Origin: Cupriavidus pauculus
GTDB taxonomy: Bacteria; Pseudomonadota; Gammaproteobacteria; Burkholderiales; Burkholderiaceae
DNA: 64,000 bases
Reading direction: 5' to 3'
Assembly: GCF_008801835.1 (NCBI RefSeq)
Contig: NZ_VZOW01000017.1
Span: forward strand, 1 to 64,000
The position numbers were made by a program, and so were the translations under genes. The notes beneath the pieces were generated by a model. It had not been told where the DNA came from and did not search any database. It saw only the letters and a program-made list of their open reading frames with translations. Shown here one piece after another: positions 63,561-64,000 of the stretch. Positions within the stretch are counted from its first letter, which is position 1. Each line of letters opens with the position of its first letter.

Positions 63561-64000
63561 ATGACCGCCTTGCCGGCCACGCGTCGTGACGACTATCACG
63601 CGCTGTACGAATCGTTCCGCTGGAACGTGCCCGAGCACTTCAACCTGGCCGATGTCTGCTGCACACGCTGGGCGCGCGACCCGGCCACGGCGTCCCGCAT
63701 CGCGGTCCACACCGAACACGAAGACGGCAGGCGCGCGTCATACACCTACGCCCATATCCAGGCCGAAGCCAACCGGCTGTCGCGCGCGTTGCGCGAAATC
63801 GGCGTGCGGCGCGGCGATCGTGTCGCGATCGTGATGCCGCAGCGTATCGAGACCGTGATCGCCGGGATGGCGGTCTACCAGCTCGGCGCGATTGCCATGC
63901 CGCTGTCGATGCTGTTCGGGCCCGAAGCGCTGGCGTACCGCATCGATCATAGCGAGACGCGCGTGGCAATCGGCGACGAGACGTCGATCGACAACCTGCT
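63561..64000 (+). CDS. AMP-forming acyl-CoA synthetase, N-terminal part
   Basis: The frame stays open to the window edge, giving 146 residues. It begins MTALPATRRDDYHALYESFR and shows WNVPEHFNLADVCCTRW, RGDRVAIVMPQRIET and GAIAMPLSMLFGPEALAYR, the N-terminal features of AMP-binding (ANL) acyl-CoA synthetases of the medium- or branched-chain type. It would activate a carboxylic acid with ATP and CoA. The ATP-binding signature lies beyond the window. GGAG lies seven bases before the ATG. Confidence 0.85.
   Translation, partial: MTALPATRRDDYHALYESFRWNVPEHFNLADVCCTRWARDPATASRIAVHTEHEDGRRASYTYAHIQAEANRLSRALREIGVRRGDRVAIVMPQRIETVIAGMAVYQLGAIAMPLSMLFGPEALAYRIDHSETRVAIGDETSIDNL

Overview
The window is high-GC proteobacterial DNA. 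Its core genes (lysC, tilS, accA, alkA-like, cysS, lpxH, cysE, trmJ, suhB, mutS, slyD, bamC, dapA) and their order point to Burkholderiaceae, most likely Cupriavidus or a close Ralstonia relative. This is inferred from gene content and neighbourhood, not from a database search.

Layout. (1) 1-5.2 kb: one end of a type VI secretion cluster (tssM C-terminus, tagF and an OmpA-family gene joined by ATGA overlaps, with tssA convergent). (2) 5.5-14 kb: accessory and regulatory genes, comprising a LysR/NAD-epimerase divergent pair, a FetAB-type ABC exporter, a photoactive-yellow-protein-like PAS protein followed by a diguanylate cyclase and an EAL phosphodiesterase, and a GntP permease. (3) 14.1-21.5 kb: eight genes on the minus strand that look like one catabolic unit (intradiol dioxygenase, SDR, BKACE enzyme, zinc-type dehydrogenase, cupin, porin, TctC-like binding protein, LacI regulator). 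Two LacI-type palindromes sharing TGCAAACGTTTGCA lie in front of the dioxygenase and the porin. (4) 22.2-35.9 kb: a composite integrated island at tRNA-Ser(GCU). It is bounded by a 79-bp identical duplication of the tRNA 3' part, has a different tyrosine integrase at each end, and has an integrase remnant just outside the left end. It carries an Mrr-like membrane nuclease, an orphan podovirus-like internal virion protein, small phage-like genes, a serine resolvase, and an XRE-ImmA peptidase/TIR cargo. (5) 36-64 kb: conserved chromosomal housekeeping genes, ending in an acyl-CoA synthetase cut by the window edge.

How parts work together. The PYP-like/GGDEF/EAL genes form a short co-oriented unit with coupled starts, and plausibly link a light or small-ligand signal to c-di-GMP synthesis and breakdown. 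The catabolic unit could take a hydroxyquinol/catechol-type ring to a beta-keto acid and cleave it with the BKACE enzyme, under one LacI regulator encoded at its distal end. The island combines phage-derived pieces with likely anti-phage cargo.

The strongest candidates for something new are the PYP/c-di-GMP operon, the XRE-ImmA plus unknown plus TIR cassette, the tRNA-Ser copy interrupted in its D arm by 48 nt that can fold into two hairpins, and the paired GTAC-N3-GTAC compound sites in the phage-like part of the island.
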